From Pseudomonas sp. A-RE-19 (GTDB lineage Bacteria; Pseudomonadota; Gammaproteobacteria; Pseudomonadales; Pseudomonadaceae): 64,000 nt of DNA. Positions 27,495-35,411 of this stretch are shown in pieces. Where the stretch lies: NCBI RefSeq assembly GCF_019956555.1, contig NZ_JAHBDQ010000008.1, positions 95,174 through 159,173 on the forward strand, in the 5' to 3' direction. Within the stretch, counting starts at the first letter, position 1, and each line of letters begins with the position of its first letter. The translations under genes were made by a program, and so were the position numbers. The notes below the pieces were generated by a model. The model searched no databases. It saw nothing but the letters and a program-made list of their open reading frames with translations, and was not told the DNA's origin.

Positions 27495-27512
27495 GGGTGC
27501 TGCAGTCGTGAG

Positions 27513-27578
27513 CTAGCCCGCCAAATAAGGAATGGCGGTAATAATGCTTGGCTGGCAGCGCAATACGGTGGAAGTCAT
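27513..27578 (-). CDS. Putative ilvA leader peptide
   Basis: A 21-codon frame whose middle reads S-I-I-T-A-I (27548-27531), i.e. three Ile and one Thr codon within five, with another two Thr and one Val near the start. Ile is the end product and Thr the substrate of the dehydratase. The last codons (GGCGGG at 27522-27517) can pair with the 5' arm of the terminator (CCCGCC at 27492-27487). A ribosome stalled on Ile codons would leave this segment free to form the antiterminator; a ribosome reaching the stop would cover it. No ribosome site is seen; transcription may start at the ATG itself. Confidence 0.6.
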   Translation of the reverse strand: MTSTVLRCQPSIITAIPYLAG

Positions 27579-27584
27579 GGCTGG

Positions 27585-27613
27585 AAATTAGCCGGACGCT
27601 GATGGCAAGTCAA
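27585..27613 (-). promoter_or_regulatory. Sigma-70 promoter for ilvA leader
   Basis: On the minus strand, TTGACT (27613-27608) and TAATTT (27590-27585) are spaced by 17 bases. The expected start is 7 bases further at 27578, exactly the A of the leader peptide ATG, suggesting a leaderless message. Confidence 0.65.
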
Positions 27614-27789
27614 CGGCCAATTTTCAAGGGCCGCCGTAGGCTGGCGATTCTGCTCATTGTCCCAAGGAAGGAAACCATGAAGTCTGTCGCCCTGCCCCTC
27701 ATTGCTCGCGGGGGTTTCAACGCCGCAAGAACGCCATCGATGCCACTCAACAAGCTTGATTCAGGATTGTTGTGATTTTTCGATAGCTA

Positions 27790-27881
27790 TCGCGAGCAGG
27801 CTCGCTCCCACAGGGAGGGCTGCGCTGGACTCGGACCTTGGGGCAACCCGGATCAAAATGTGGGGGCGAGCCTGCTCGCGA
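27790..27881. repeat. REP-type inverted pair
   Basis: Inverted copies (27790-27812 and 27859-27881) of the GGGAGCGAGCCTGCTCGCGA class, located just after the stop of the leftward CorA-like gene. Confidence 0.82.
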
Positions 27882-27904
27882 AGGCGATCTGACAGCCGCC
27901 AAAG

Positions 27905-28828
27905 TCACCTCGCCAGGCGCTTGAGGCCGATCACCATCACTCCCGCCCCCAGCATCATCACAGTCAGAAACAACGGATAGGAAATCCACCACGGCGTGCC
28001 GGCGGTCATCATGCTGAACTCGGACATACCGCCAATGCTCGCAATCAGGTTCAACGGCAGAAACACCACGTTGATCAACGTCAGTTTGCGCAGCAGGTTA
28101 TTCATGCTGTTGTTCATCAGATTGCCCCGCGCGTCGATCAGCCCGGAGAACACCGTGGAGTAGATTTCCGCCTGCTTGTAGCACTGGTTGTTTTCGATGA
28201 TCAGATCGTCGATCAAACCAATGGCTTCAACGCTGAAGTGTTCCTTCGCCGCATGATTACGCAGCCGGGTCAGGACCGCGCCGTTGCTGTGAATGGCGTT
28301 GATGTAATAGATCAGGCTTTCGCTGAGGTTGAACATCTGGATCAGATGCTGGTTCTGCATCGAGGCATTGAATTTTTGTTGCAACTCCCGGGCAACCATC
28401 TTGATCACCTTGAGGTGCCCCAGATAGTGGTGAATGTTGTTGAACAACAGGTCGAGCAACACATCCAGTGGCGTCTTCAGTGACTGCCGCGTGCCGAGGC
28501 CGCTGAGCGGCGAGTCGTCGGTGGCGATCACCAGCAGACGCCCCGGAGAAAACAGCAAGCCGCAGGACGACACCTCGAAGGCCAGGCTCCCACCGCCGGA
28601 GTAGTTTTCCGGGCGCTTCCAGATCAGGAACAGATTGTCGGGGTGGAACTCGATGCGCGACACCTCGTCGGGGTCCAGGGCCGAGGCCAGAGCATGTTCA
28701 TCGAGCTTGAAATGGCTGTGCAACAGATCCCGTTCGGGCGCATCGGGGTTACTGAATAGCATCACGTCGGCGTCTAGCCGTTCGACCGCTTGCAGGGCGC
28801 CGTGGCTCAGCTCAAAACTCTTGATCAT
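27905..28828 (-). CDS. CorA-family divalent cation transporter
   Basis: A 307-residue CorA/ZntB-type membrane protein. The long N-terminal cytoplasmic domain is alpha/beta, with extended helices ('LIYYINAIHSNGAVLTRLRN' region), and two C-terminal membrane segments follow at about residues 245-265 and 280-300. The loop that in CorA reads YGMN is here 'GGMSEF', so the conserved Asn is replaced by Ser; such GxN changes occur in divergent members, and ion preference cannot be assigned. I chose the ATG at 28828. The gene follows the ATP-grasp gene in the same direction after 7 bases, so they are likely one operon. Confidence 0.8.
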   Translation of the reverse strand: MIKSFELSHGALQAVERLDADVMLFSNPDAPERDLLHSHFKLDEHALASALDPDEVSRIEFHPDNLFLIWKRPENYSGGGSLAFEVSSCGLLFSPGRLLVIATDDSPLSGLGTRQSLKTPLDVLLDLLFNNIHHYLGHLKVIKMVARELQQKFNASMQNQHLIQMFNLSESLIYYINAIHSNGAVLTRLRNHAAKEHFSVEAIGLIDDLIIENNQCYKQAEIYSTVFSGLIDARGNLMNNSMNNLLRKLTLINVVFLPLNLIASIGGMSEFSMMTAGTPWWISYPLFLTVMMLGAGVMVIGLKRLAR

Positions 28829-28835
28829 CGGCCGC

Positions 28836-30422
28836 TCACCACGCCTGGCCGCGGCGTTTGAGCTCCAGCCGACGGACAAACTCTTCCAGCACCAGGGAAT
28901 ACAAATCGTCCTGCAAGTAGGCGTCTTCGATGCCGGCGTCCATGTTCGGGTTGTCGTTGACTTCGATCACCACCACTTTGTCGCCGGACTGTTTGAGGTC
29001 GACGCCATAGAGACCGTCGCCGATGAGATTCGCGGTTTTCACCGCCAGTTCAACCACGGCTCGCGGTGCTTCATGAACCGCCAGGGTGCGGCATTCGCCG
29101 TTGATGTCCAGGCCTTTGGCCTTGTGGTTGTAGATCTGCCAATGGCCCTTGGACATGAAGTACTGGCAGGCAAAGATCGGTTTGCGGTTGAGCACGCCTA
29201 TGCGCCAGTCATATTCGGTGTAGAAGAACTCCTGAGCCAGCAGCAACACCGAGTGCTCGAACAGTTCGGCAGTCGCCTCGAGCAAGGCTTGCTGGCTTTC
29301 GACTTTAATGACGCCCTTTGAGAAACAACCGTCGGGGATCTTCAGCACCAGTGGAAACCCCAGGCGCTCACCTACCCGCTCGAAATCTTCCGGTCGTTCC
29401 TTGTAGAGGATTTCAGTGGCGGGCATGCCCAGTTGATGGCTCTTGAGCAAATCCGTCAGATAGACCTTGTTGGTGCAGCGCAGGATCGACGCAGGGTCAT
29501 CCATCACCACCAAACCTTCGCTCTCGGCTTTTTTGGCGAAGCGGTAGGTGTGGTTGTCGACGCTCGTTGTCTCGCGAATCAGGAGCGCGTCGTACTCGGC
29601 GATTCGGGCGTAGTCCTTGCGTTCAATCAGCTCGACGTCGATGCCTAGTGTCTTGCCGACCCTGACGAAGTTGTCCAAAGCCTTGGGATTGGAGGGCGGT
29701 AATGCTTCTAGCGGATCGTGCAGAATGGCCAGGTCATAACGGGCCAATCGCCTGGAGCGCGGCATGCGCCAGATCTTGCGACTGAAACTGTCGAGTGCAT
29801 TAGCGAACTGATCCTCCTGATCTTCACGCAACTTATGCAAGGCGCCAAACTTTACACCTTCGATGTGCCAACCGTTAGTTCGACGAAACTCAACTAGCAA
29901 TATAGGACAAGGGAAAACCTCGAATAACTGTCGGGCCAGATCCTGTAATGGCTCGATCGAGGTTTTTCCAAAGTACAGTGTCAGGGTAAACCCTTCGGTA
30001 TCGCTGTAAAGGTGATTGCTTAGGGCCTTTTCCAGGGTTCTATCCAGATCATCCAGGGCCAGCCCATACAGGGATTTGCGGGTCAGTTCGCTGATGGTCC
30101 GCACCGTCGGAATAACCTTGTGCCCCCGCGCTTCGGCCAGCAGCGAGCAGTAATAACCGTGCCCGAGGTACTTGTAGCTGCGACACAGGTTGATCACCTG
30201 AACCCGTTTGCCCTGCTCGTTGTCGCGGGCCTGTTCGAGGTATTCCTGGGCGGTGACGATGTCTTCACTCGGAAAGTAGGAGGCCCAGTCTTCCTTGCGC
30301 TCGACGATGATCATCAACTGGCTGGAAGTTCTGATCGAGCCATTTAAATAGTTTGCAGAAGTTATTGCTGTTGGCAACTTTTGCTCAGATACTTCGCGCC
30401 AATGACCTTGTACCGCTGACAT
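28836..30422 (-). CDS. RLAN-RimK-type ATP-grasp ligase
   Basis: A 528-residue protein with an N-terminal RLAN-like domain (about residues 35-190, 'MIIVERKEDWASYFPSED') and a C-terminal RimK-type ATP-grasp domain. The ATP-grasp part shows 'LRCTNKVYLTDLLKSHQLGMP', 'FPLVLKIPDGCFSKGVIKV' and the metal-binding 'GVDLKQSGDKVVVIEVNDNPN'. Such ligases join an amino acid or amine to a carboxylate using ATP. I chose the ATG at 30422; a longer open frame exists upstream but lacks similarity. It is divergent from a GNAT-C39 fusion gene, an association predicted elsewhere to form a peptide-modification module. Substrate unknown. Confidence 0.86.
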   Translation of the reverse strand: MSAVQGHWREVSEQKLPTAITSANYLNGSIRTSSQLMIIVERKEDWASYFPSEDIVTAQEYLEQARDNEQGKRVQVINLCRSYKYLGHGYYCSLLAEARGHKVIPTVRTISELTRKSLYGLALDDLDRTLEKALSNHLYSDTEGFTLTLYFGKTSIEPLQDLARQLFEVFPCPILLVEFRRTNGWHIEGVKFGALHKLREDQEDQFANALDSFSRKIWRMPRSRRLARYDLAILHDPLEALPPSNPKALDNFVRVGKTLGIDVELIERKDYARIAEYDALLIRETTSVDNHTYRFAKKAESEGLVVMDDPASILRCTNKVYLTDLLKSHQLGMPATEILYKERPEDFERVGERLGFPLVLKIPDGCFSKGVIKVESQQALLEATAELFEHSVLLLAQEFFYTEYDWRIGVLNRKPIFACQYFMSKGHWQIYNHKAKGLDINGECRTLAVHEAPRAVVELAVKTANLIGDGLYGVDLKQSGDKVVVIEVNDNPNMDAGIEDAYLQDDLYSLVLEEFVRRLELKRRGQAW

Positions 30423-30514
30423 AGTGATTGATCCATTGAAGAACAAGACCATTCCTATTAAGCACGAACTTTTTTGAAAGTCCCGTTTCGTTACGCAACT
30501 TTTACGGTGGTCAT

Positions 30515-31612
30515 ATGAATTCTGTTTTTCGCTTGGCGGTCGTTGAGGACATACCGGCACTGCTGGCACTCGAACAGCAATGTTTCACCACGGACCGGCT
30601 CAACAGTCGCAGTTTTCAATGGATGATCACTCGGGCCCACGGGCAACTGTTGGTAGCCCAATGCGGCGAGCAATTGGTGGGCTATGCGGTGGTGCTGTTC
30701 CACCGGGGCACTTCATTGGCGCGCCTATACTCGATTGCGATAGCCCTTGATGCTCGCGGCAATGGGCTGGGCAAGCAATTGCTCGAACGTGTCGAGACCT
30801 GCGCCATTGAGCATGACTGCGCCTACCTGCGGTTGGAAGTGCGTATCGACAATCCGACGGCGATTGCTCTCTATGAGCGCAACGGCTACCGACGTTTTGC
30901 GCTGATTCACGACTATTACCAGGACCATGCCGACGCGCTGCGATTGGAAAAACGTATCCTCCAGCACCGCGATTCACGCAACATCAAGGTGCCTTACTAC
31001 CCGCAGACCACCGAGTTCACCTGTGGCCCGGCCTGCCTGCTGATGGCCATGGGCGCGCTGCAAGAAGATCGAGCGCTGGAGCGCGGCGAAGAACTGCAAA
31101 TCTGGCGCGAGGCGACCACGGTGTTCATGACGTCTGGCCACGGTGGCTGCAGCCCTCAAGGTCTGGCGCTGGCAGCGTGGCGCCGTGGCTTGCGGGTGCG
31201 GCTGCAACTGAGCATGGCCGGGCCGCTCTTTCTCGATGGTGTGCGCGATGCGCATAAAAAAGACGTAATGCGCCTGGTACACGAGGAGTTCACGGCGCAG
31301 TTGCAAGCCACCGATGTGGAGCGAATGATCGGCGGACCACTGGATCTGCCACAGTTACTGCACGATGGCGGGCAGCCACTGGTATTGATCAGCAGCTATC
31401 GCTTGACCCGTTCCAAGGCGCCGCATTGGGTGATCGTCACCGATTGCGATGAAGAGTTCGTCTACCTGCACGATCCGGATGTGGATCACAGCCAGCATCG
31501 TCAGCCAATGGATTGCCAGCACTTGCCGGTCAGCCATGGGGAATTCGACAAAATGTGCAGTTTCGGACGAGACAAGCTGCGGGCAGCGGTGATTCTCTAC
31601 CGGCGGGGGTAA
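30515..31612 (+). CDS. GNAT acetyltransferase / C39-type peptidase fusion
   Basis: A 365-residue two-domain protein. Residues 1-150 are a RimI-like GNAT domain with acetyl-CoA loop 'ALDARGNGLGKQLLE'. Residues about 155-365 are a C39-type papain-like peptidase with 'YYPQTTEFTCGPACLLMAMG' (Gln and Cys), 'APHWVIVTD' (His) and 'LHDPD' (Asp), so all catalytic positions are kept. There is no membrane domain, unlike bacteriocin exporters. It is divergently transcribed from the ATP-grasp gene with 92 bases between starts, which suggests co-regulation and a shared small peptide or amide substrate. Confidence 0.86.
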   Translation: MNSVFRLAVVEDIPALLALEQQCFTTDRLNSRSFQWMITRAHGQLLVAQCGEQLVGYAVVLFHRGTSLARLYSIAIALDARGNGLGKQLLERVETCAIEHDCAYLRLEVRIDNPTAIALYERNGYRRFALIHDYYQDHADALRLEKRILQHRDSRNIKVPYYPQTTEFTCGPACLLMAMGALQEDRALERGEELQIWREATTVFMTSGHGGCSPQGLALAAWRRGLRVRLQLSMAGPLFLDGVRDAHKKDVMRLVHEEFTAQLQATDVERMIGGPLDLPQLLHDGGQPLVLISSYRLTRSKAPHWVIVTDCDEEFVYLHDPDVDHSQHRQPMDCQHLPVSHGEFDKMCSFGRDKLRAAVILYRRG

Positions 31613-31617
31613 ACCTA

Positions 31618-31707
31618 TGGTGAGGGAGCTTGCTCCGGTTCGAGTGCGAAGCAGTCGATTGCATGGGCGCGCTTCACACCCCAGCGGGAGCAAGCTCCCT
31701 CGCCACA
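31618..31707. repeat. REP-like inverted pair
   Basis: Diverged inverted copies (31618-31637 and 31686-31707) built on GAGGGAGCTTGCTCC, between the convergent peptidase and sugar dehydrogenase genes. Confidence 0.65.
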
Positions 31708-31718
31708 GGATATGCGCA

Positions 31719-32870
31719 TTACTTCAGGCCAACTTTGTACAGCACCCCGTCATCCTCATCGGTCAGTACATACAAATAACCATCCGGTCCCTGCCGCACA
31801 TCGCGAATACGTTTGTTGAGCTCACCGAGCAACCGTTCTTCGTGAACAACCTTGTCATCCTTCAATTGCAGGCGGATCAGTTCTTGATTCACCAGCGCAC
31901 CGATAAACACGTTGTGCTGCCAGGCCTTGAAGCGATCGCCGTCGTAGAAGGCCATACCGCTGAGGCCGGGGGATTTTTCCCAGACGTGGTGCGGGGCCAC
32001 GGTGCCTTCGGCGGTTTCGCCCTTGGCTTCCGGGATCGGCAGACCGGAATAATTGATGCCGTGGGTTGCGATGGGCCAACCGTAGTTTTTGCCTCGTTCG
32101 ATGAGGTTGATCTCGTCGCCGCCCCGAGGGCCGTGTTCGTTTTCCCAGAGTGTGCCGCTCCAGGGGTTGAGCGCCGCGCCCTGCGGGTTGCGATGGCCGT
32201 AGGACCAGATTTCCGGGCGAACACCTTTTTGCCCGACAAAGGGGTTGTCGTTCGGTACCTTGCCGTCCGGATAGATCCGCACGACCTTGCCTTGCAGCTT
32301 GTCGAGGTCCTGAGCGGTGGGTCGGTCGTTATTCTCGCCCAGGGTGATGAACAGGTAGCCGTCGCGGTCGAATACCAGTCGCGAGCCGAAGTGATTGCCG
32401 ACGGAGAGCTTGGGTTCCTGACGGAAGATCACCCTGAAATCCTTGATCGCCGTCAGGTCTTGCGACAACCGTCCGCGACCGACCGCCGTGCCAGCCTTGT
32501 CGCCCTCACCGCCACCTTCGGCGTAAGACAGATAGACCATGCGGTCTTGCTTGAAGTCAGGCGACAACACCACATCGAGCAATCCGCCCTGCCCCTTGGC
32601 CCAGACCTGAGGCACGCCACTGAGCGGGTCCGAGAGTTTGCCGTCGGTGCTGACCACCCGCAGGTTGCCGGGGCGTTCGGTCACCAGCATCCCTTGGCGG
32701 TCGGGCAGAAATGCCAACGCCCAAGGGTGTTCCAGGCCTTTAACGATCGGCGTGACCTCAAGGGTGCCCTGCTCGCTTTTCAAATCCTGCGTCGGCGCCG
32801 CGAAAACAGACGCCGTGGCTGTAAGCAAAGCACTGGCACAGACAGTGGCCAAGAAGGTTTTACGCAACAT
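31719..32870 (-). CDS. PQQ-dependent aldose sugar dehydrogenase, periplasmic
   Basis: A 383-residue member of the soluble glucose dehydrogenase / YliI (Asd) family: a six-bladed propeller that oxidises aldoses with PQQ in the periplasm. The signal peptide is 'TFLATVCASALLTATASVFA', cleaved near residue 25. Family landmarks are 'GLEHPWALAFLPDRQGMLVTER', 'NHFGSRLVFDRDGYLFITLG', 'SYGHRNPQG' and 'ENEHGPRGGDEINLI'. Single gene; the substrate range is inferred from the family. Confidence 0.9.
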   Translation of the reverse strand: MLRKTFLATVCASALLTATASVFAAPTQDLKSEQGTLEVTPIVKGLEHPWALAFLPDRQGMLVTERPGNLRVVSTDGKLSDPLSGVPQVWAKGQGGLLDVVLSPDFKQDRMVYLSYAEGGGEGDKAGTAVGRGRLSQDLTAIKDFRVIFRQEPKLSVGNHFGSRLVFDRDGYLFITLGENNDRPTAQDLDKLQGKVVRIYPDGKVPNDNPFVGQKGVRPEIWSYGHRNPQGAALNPWSGTLWENEHGPRGGDEINLIERGKNYGWPIATHGINYSGLPIPEAKGETAEGTVAPHHVWEKSPGLSGMAFYDGDRFKAWQHNVFIGALVNQELIRLQLKDDKVVHEERLLGELNKRIRDVRQGPDGYLYVLTDEDDGVLYKVGLK

Positions 32871-32921
32871 GCACGATTCCTTTTGTCGTCAAAATGGCTG
32901 GCAAGACCTCTGTCCTACCGT

Positions 32922-33281
32922 TCAACGGTAGTTGCGGTCCGAGTCCCGGGGCGCTGGATTGGGAATGAATTTCGGTTGGCTGGTGGGCGCCGGTCGATCT
33001 TGTGGATAGCGGTTGCCAATGCCGCCGTTGTCCAGGGTTGGCGGCCGTGGCACAGGCACCGTGCTCGGCCCGCGAATCACCGGGATGCTGGGTTGGGTGC
33101 CTTGCATGCTGTTGGGATTGGCCCGGTGAATCGGGCTGTTGTAAGGATTGTTATTGGTGCTGCCCGGCAGGTTCTGGGCCAGCAGCAATGACGAGGATGG
33201 CGGTGCGGTGTCGGCCAGAGCCAAAGGGCTCAACACACCACTCAATACCAGCGCGATGACGCCGAGCACACATCGGTTCAT
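32922..33281 (-). CDS. Pro-rich secreted hypothetical protein
   Basis: A 119-residue protein with a signal peptide ('CVLGVIALVLSGVLSPLALA', cleavage near residue 23) and a mature part rich in Pro, Asn and Ser with no predicted fold ('NLPGSTNNNPYNSPIHRANP'). No family recognised; small Pro/Asn-rich exported proteins like this are common in Pseudomonas. It is 51 bases upstream of the sugar dehydrogenase in the same direction. Confidence 0.62.
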   Translation of the reverse strand: MNRCVLGVIALVLSGVLSPLALADTAPPSSSLLLAQNLPGSTNNNPYNSPIHRANPNSMQGTQPSIPVIRGPSTVPVPRPPTLDNGGIGNRYPQDRPAPTSQPKFIPNPAPRDSDRNYR

Positions 33282-33491
33282 GAGGACCTCTCTAAATGAG
33301 CATGCGACGCTTCATGGATGAATAGAACCACGCTACGCCCGGGGTTCGGATTTGTTAACTAAAACCTCTTCCAGAAGATGTAACACGAGTTGACCACACC
33401 GCTGATCCGCCCGCAGGACCGGGCCGCCGCCGACTGAAACTTTTGCCCTCGGCCACAGGTCACCAGAACATCAACCGACGAGATCACGACG

Positions 33492-34364
33492 ATGGCACGG
33501 GCAATCTGGAAAGGCGCAATCAGTTTCGGTCTGGTGCACATCCCCGTGGCGCTGGTCTCGGCAACGTCTTCCCGAGGGATCGATTTCAACTGGCTCGACA
33601 GCCGCAGCATGGACCCGGTCGGCTACAAGCGCATCAACAAGGTCACTGGCAAGGAAGTCACCCAAGAGCACATCGTTAAAGGGATCGAGTACGAGAAGGG
33701 ACGTTACGTCGTGCTCAGCGAAGAGGAGATTCGCTCAGCCCACCCAGTGTCGACCCAAACCATCGACATTTTTGCCTTTGTCGACAGCAAGCAGATCCCT
33801 TTGCAAAACATCGACACGCCCTACTACCTGGCGCCAGACAAACGCGGCGGTAAGGTGTATGCGCTGTTGCGCGAAACCCTCAGCAAAACCGACAAGGTCG
33901 CCCTGGCCCGCGTTGTTTTGCATACCCGCCAGCATTTGGCGGCCCTCATGCCGCTGGAATCAGCCCTGGTGCTGGTGATGCTGCGCTGGCCCGCCGAAGT
34001 GCGCAGCCTCGATCAACTGGAATTGGGCAGTGACGTGACCAAGCCGGATCTGGCCAAAGGTGAGCTCGAGATGGCCAAACGGCTGGTGGAGGACATGAGT
34101 GCCGACTGGACGCCCGAGGAGTACCGCGACAGCTTCGAAGACAAGATCATGGCACTGGTCGAGACGAAGGCGAATGAAGGCAAGATCGAAGATGTCGAAA
34201 CCGCTACGGGCGAAGAGGCGCGTAAAACTGCCGATGTTATTGATCTGACTGAACTGCTCAAACGCAGTCTGGGTGGCAAGGGGGGCGGTAAAGCGGCCAG
34301 TAAACCAGCTTCGAAAGCCAAACCTGCCGCGGAGAAAAAAACCACGAAACGGTCCAGCGGCTAA
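33492..34364 (+). CDS. ku: Bacterial Ku protein
   Basis: A 290-residue Ku homologue, which binds DNA ends as a ring-shaped homodimer in non-homologous end joining. The N-terminus 'MARAIWKGAISFGLVHIPVAL' is typical, as are 'YEKGRYVVLSEEEI' and 'YYLAPDKRGGKVYALLRE'. The C-terminal tail from about 260 is Lys/Ala/Gly-rich ('KGGGKAASKPASKAKPAAEK'), a DNA-binding extension. Its usual partner ligase LigD is not in the window. Confidence 0.95.
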   Translation: MARAIWKGAISFGLVHIPVALVSATSSRGIDFNWLDSRSMDPVGYKRINKVTGKEVTQEHIVKGIEYEKGRYVVLSEEEIRSAHPVSTQTIDIFAFVDSKQIPLQNIDTPYYLAPDKRGGKVYALLRETLSKTDKVALARVVLHTRQHLAALMPLESALVLVMLRWPAEVRSLDQLELGSDVTKPDLAKGELEMAKRLVEDMSADWTPEEYRDSFEDKIMALVETKANEGKIEDVETATGEEARKTADVIDLTELLKRSLGGKGGGKAASKPASKAKPAAEKKTTKRSSG

Positions 34365-34410
34365 CCGACTCCTGGAGCATCCATAAGTTATGCGATGGAA
34401 ATACCGGCCC

Positions 34411-34487
34411 CATCGCGAGCAGGCTCGCTCCCGCATTGGCCGTGTGAACGACATAGAACAAAGGTGGGAGCGAGCCTGCTCGCGATG
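34411..34487. repeat. REP-type inverted pair after ku
   Basis: Inverted copies (34411-34433 and 34464-34487) of the GGGAGCGAGCCTGCTCGCGA class, between convergent ku and lpxO. Confidence 0.83.
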
Positions 34488-34511
34488 GCTTGATGCGCCA
34501 CAACACAAAAC

Positions 34512-35411
34512 TCAGATCAAAACAAAAACCGCCAGCACCCCACCAAAAATCACCCATTTCTCCAAGTAGTAGCGGGTGCGGTTCCGCTTCTTGAGCGCTT
34601 TGCCGCGCAGGCGAATCTTGTAGATTTTGGCGAACAAGCGGTTGATAGCGCCGGTCTTGTCCCCGGCATCGTTCGGTGCGCCCGCCGCCGCCATTACCGT
34701 ACGGCTGAACCATCGGTTAAACGCCGCCGCCCAGCGATACTTCATCGGCCGCTCGACGTCACAGAACAGAATGATGCGGTTCTGCGCGGTGGCGTTTTCA
34801 GCGTAATGAATGAAGGTTTCATCGAACATCACCGCCTCGCCGTCGCGCCAATGGTAGTTCTCACCGTCGACATTGATGTAGCAACCGGCATCGTTCGGCG
34901 TTTCCAGGCCCAAGTGATAACGGTAAGAACCGGCATACGGATCGCGGTGACGAACCAGTTTCGAACCCGGTGGCAACTCGGCGAACATCGCCGCCTTGAT
35001 AGAGCCAATGCTTTGCACCAGTTCAGTCGTGCGCGGGCAGAGCTTTGCGGCCGAAGGGTGACTGTCGCCGTACCACTTGAGATAGAAACGCTTCCAGCCA
35101 CTTTTGAAAAACGAGTTGAAACCGACGTCGTCGTACTGATTTGAACGCTTGATCTCTCCGGCCTTGAGCAGCTTCTGGCCTTCAGCACGGATTTCTTCCC
35201 AATGAGCCTGCAAAGGACTCAGGTCGGAGAAATCCGCCGGATTGAGGTAAGGCTTGTTGGGAAGTTTCGAGAACAGATACAGGAAGCAATTGATCGGTGC
35301 GAGGAAGGTCGAGTGGTCGCTTAGTTGACGACCCAGCTTATGGCGCACTCGGCCGCGCAAGTGGACATACATAATGGAGATGACATAAATAGCGGCAATG
35401 AAAAGTTTCAC
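34512..35411 (-). CDS. lpxO: Lipid A beta-hydroxylase LpxO
   Basis: A 299-residue inner-membrane aspartyl/asparaginyl beta-hydroxylase-type enzyme that adds an S-2-hydroxyl to a secondary acyl chain of lipid A, using Fe(II), oxygen and 2-oxoglutarate. The N-terminal membrane segment 'LFIAAIYVISIMYVHLRG' and a C-terminal one flank the catalytic domain, with 'LVRHRDPYAGSYRYHLGLE' (first metal His region) and 'FDETFIHYAENAT' (second His). I chose the GTG at 35411 to match the family N-terminus; another GTG lies at 35423. Confidence 0.87.
   Translation of the reverse strand: MKLFIAAIYVISIMYVHLRGRVRHKLGRQLSDHSTFLAPINCFLYLFSKLPNKPYLNPADFSDLSPLQAHWEEIRAEGQKLLKAGEIKRSNQYDDVGFNSFFKSGWKRFYLKWYGDSHPSAAKLCPRTTELVQSIGSIKAAMFAELPPGSKLVRHRDPYAGSYRYHLGLETPNDAGCYINVDGENYHWRDGEAVMFDETFIHYAENATAQNRIILFCDVERPMKYRWAAAFNRWFSRTVMAAAGAPNDAGDKTGAINRLFAKIYKIRLRGKALKKRNRTRYYLEKWVIFGGVLAVFVLI

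Noticed and set aside
27548..27775. 75-codon plus-strand frame in the ilvA leader region
   Set aside because: No ribosome site or family pattern; it is antisense to the leader peptide and promoter.
31617..33191. 524-codon plus-strand frame opposite the sugar dehydrogenase
   Set aside because: Antisense shadow of a recognised propeller enzyme; starts inside a REP element.
33492..34364. Stand-alone ku as evidence of a phage or novel repair system
   Set aside because: Pseudomonads often encode ku apart from ligD; nothing phage-like adjoins it.
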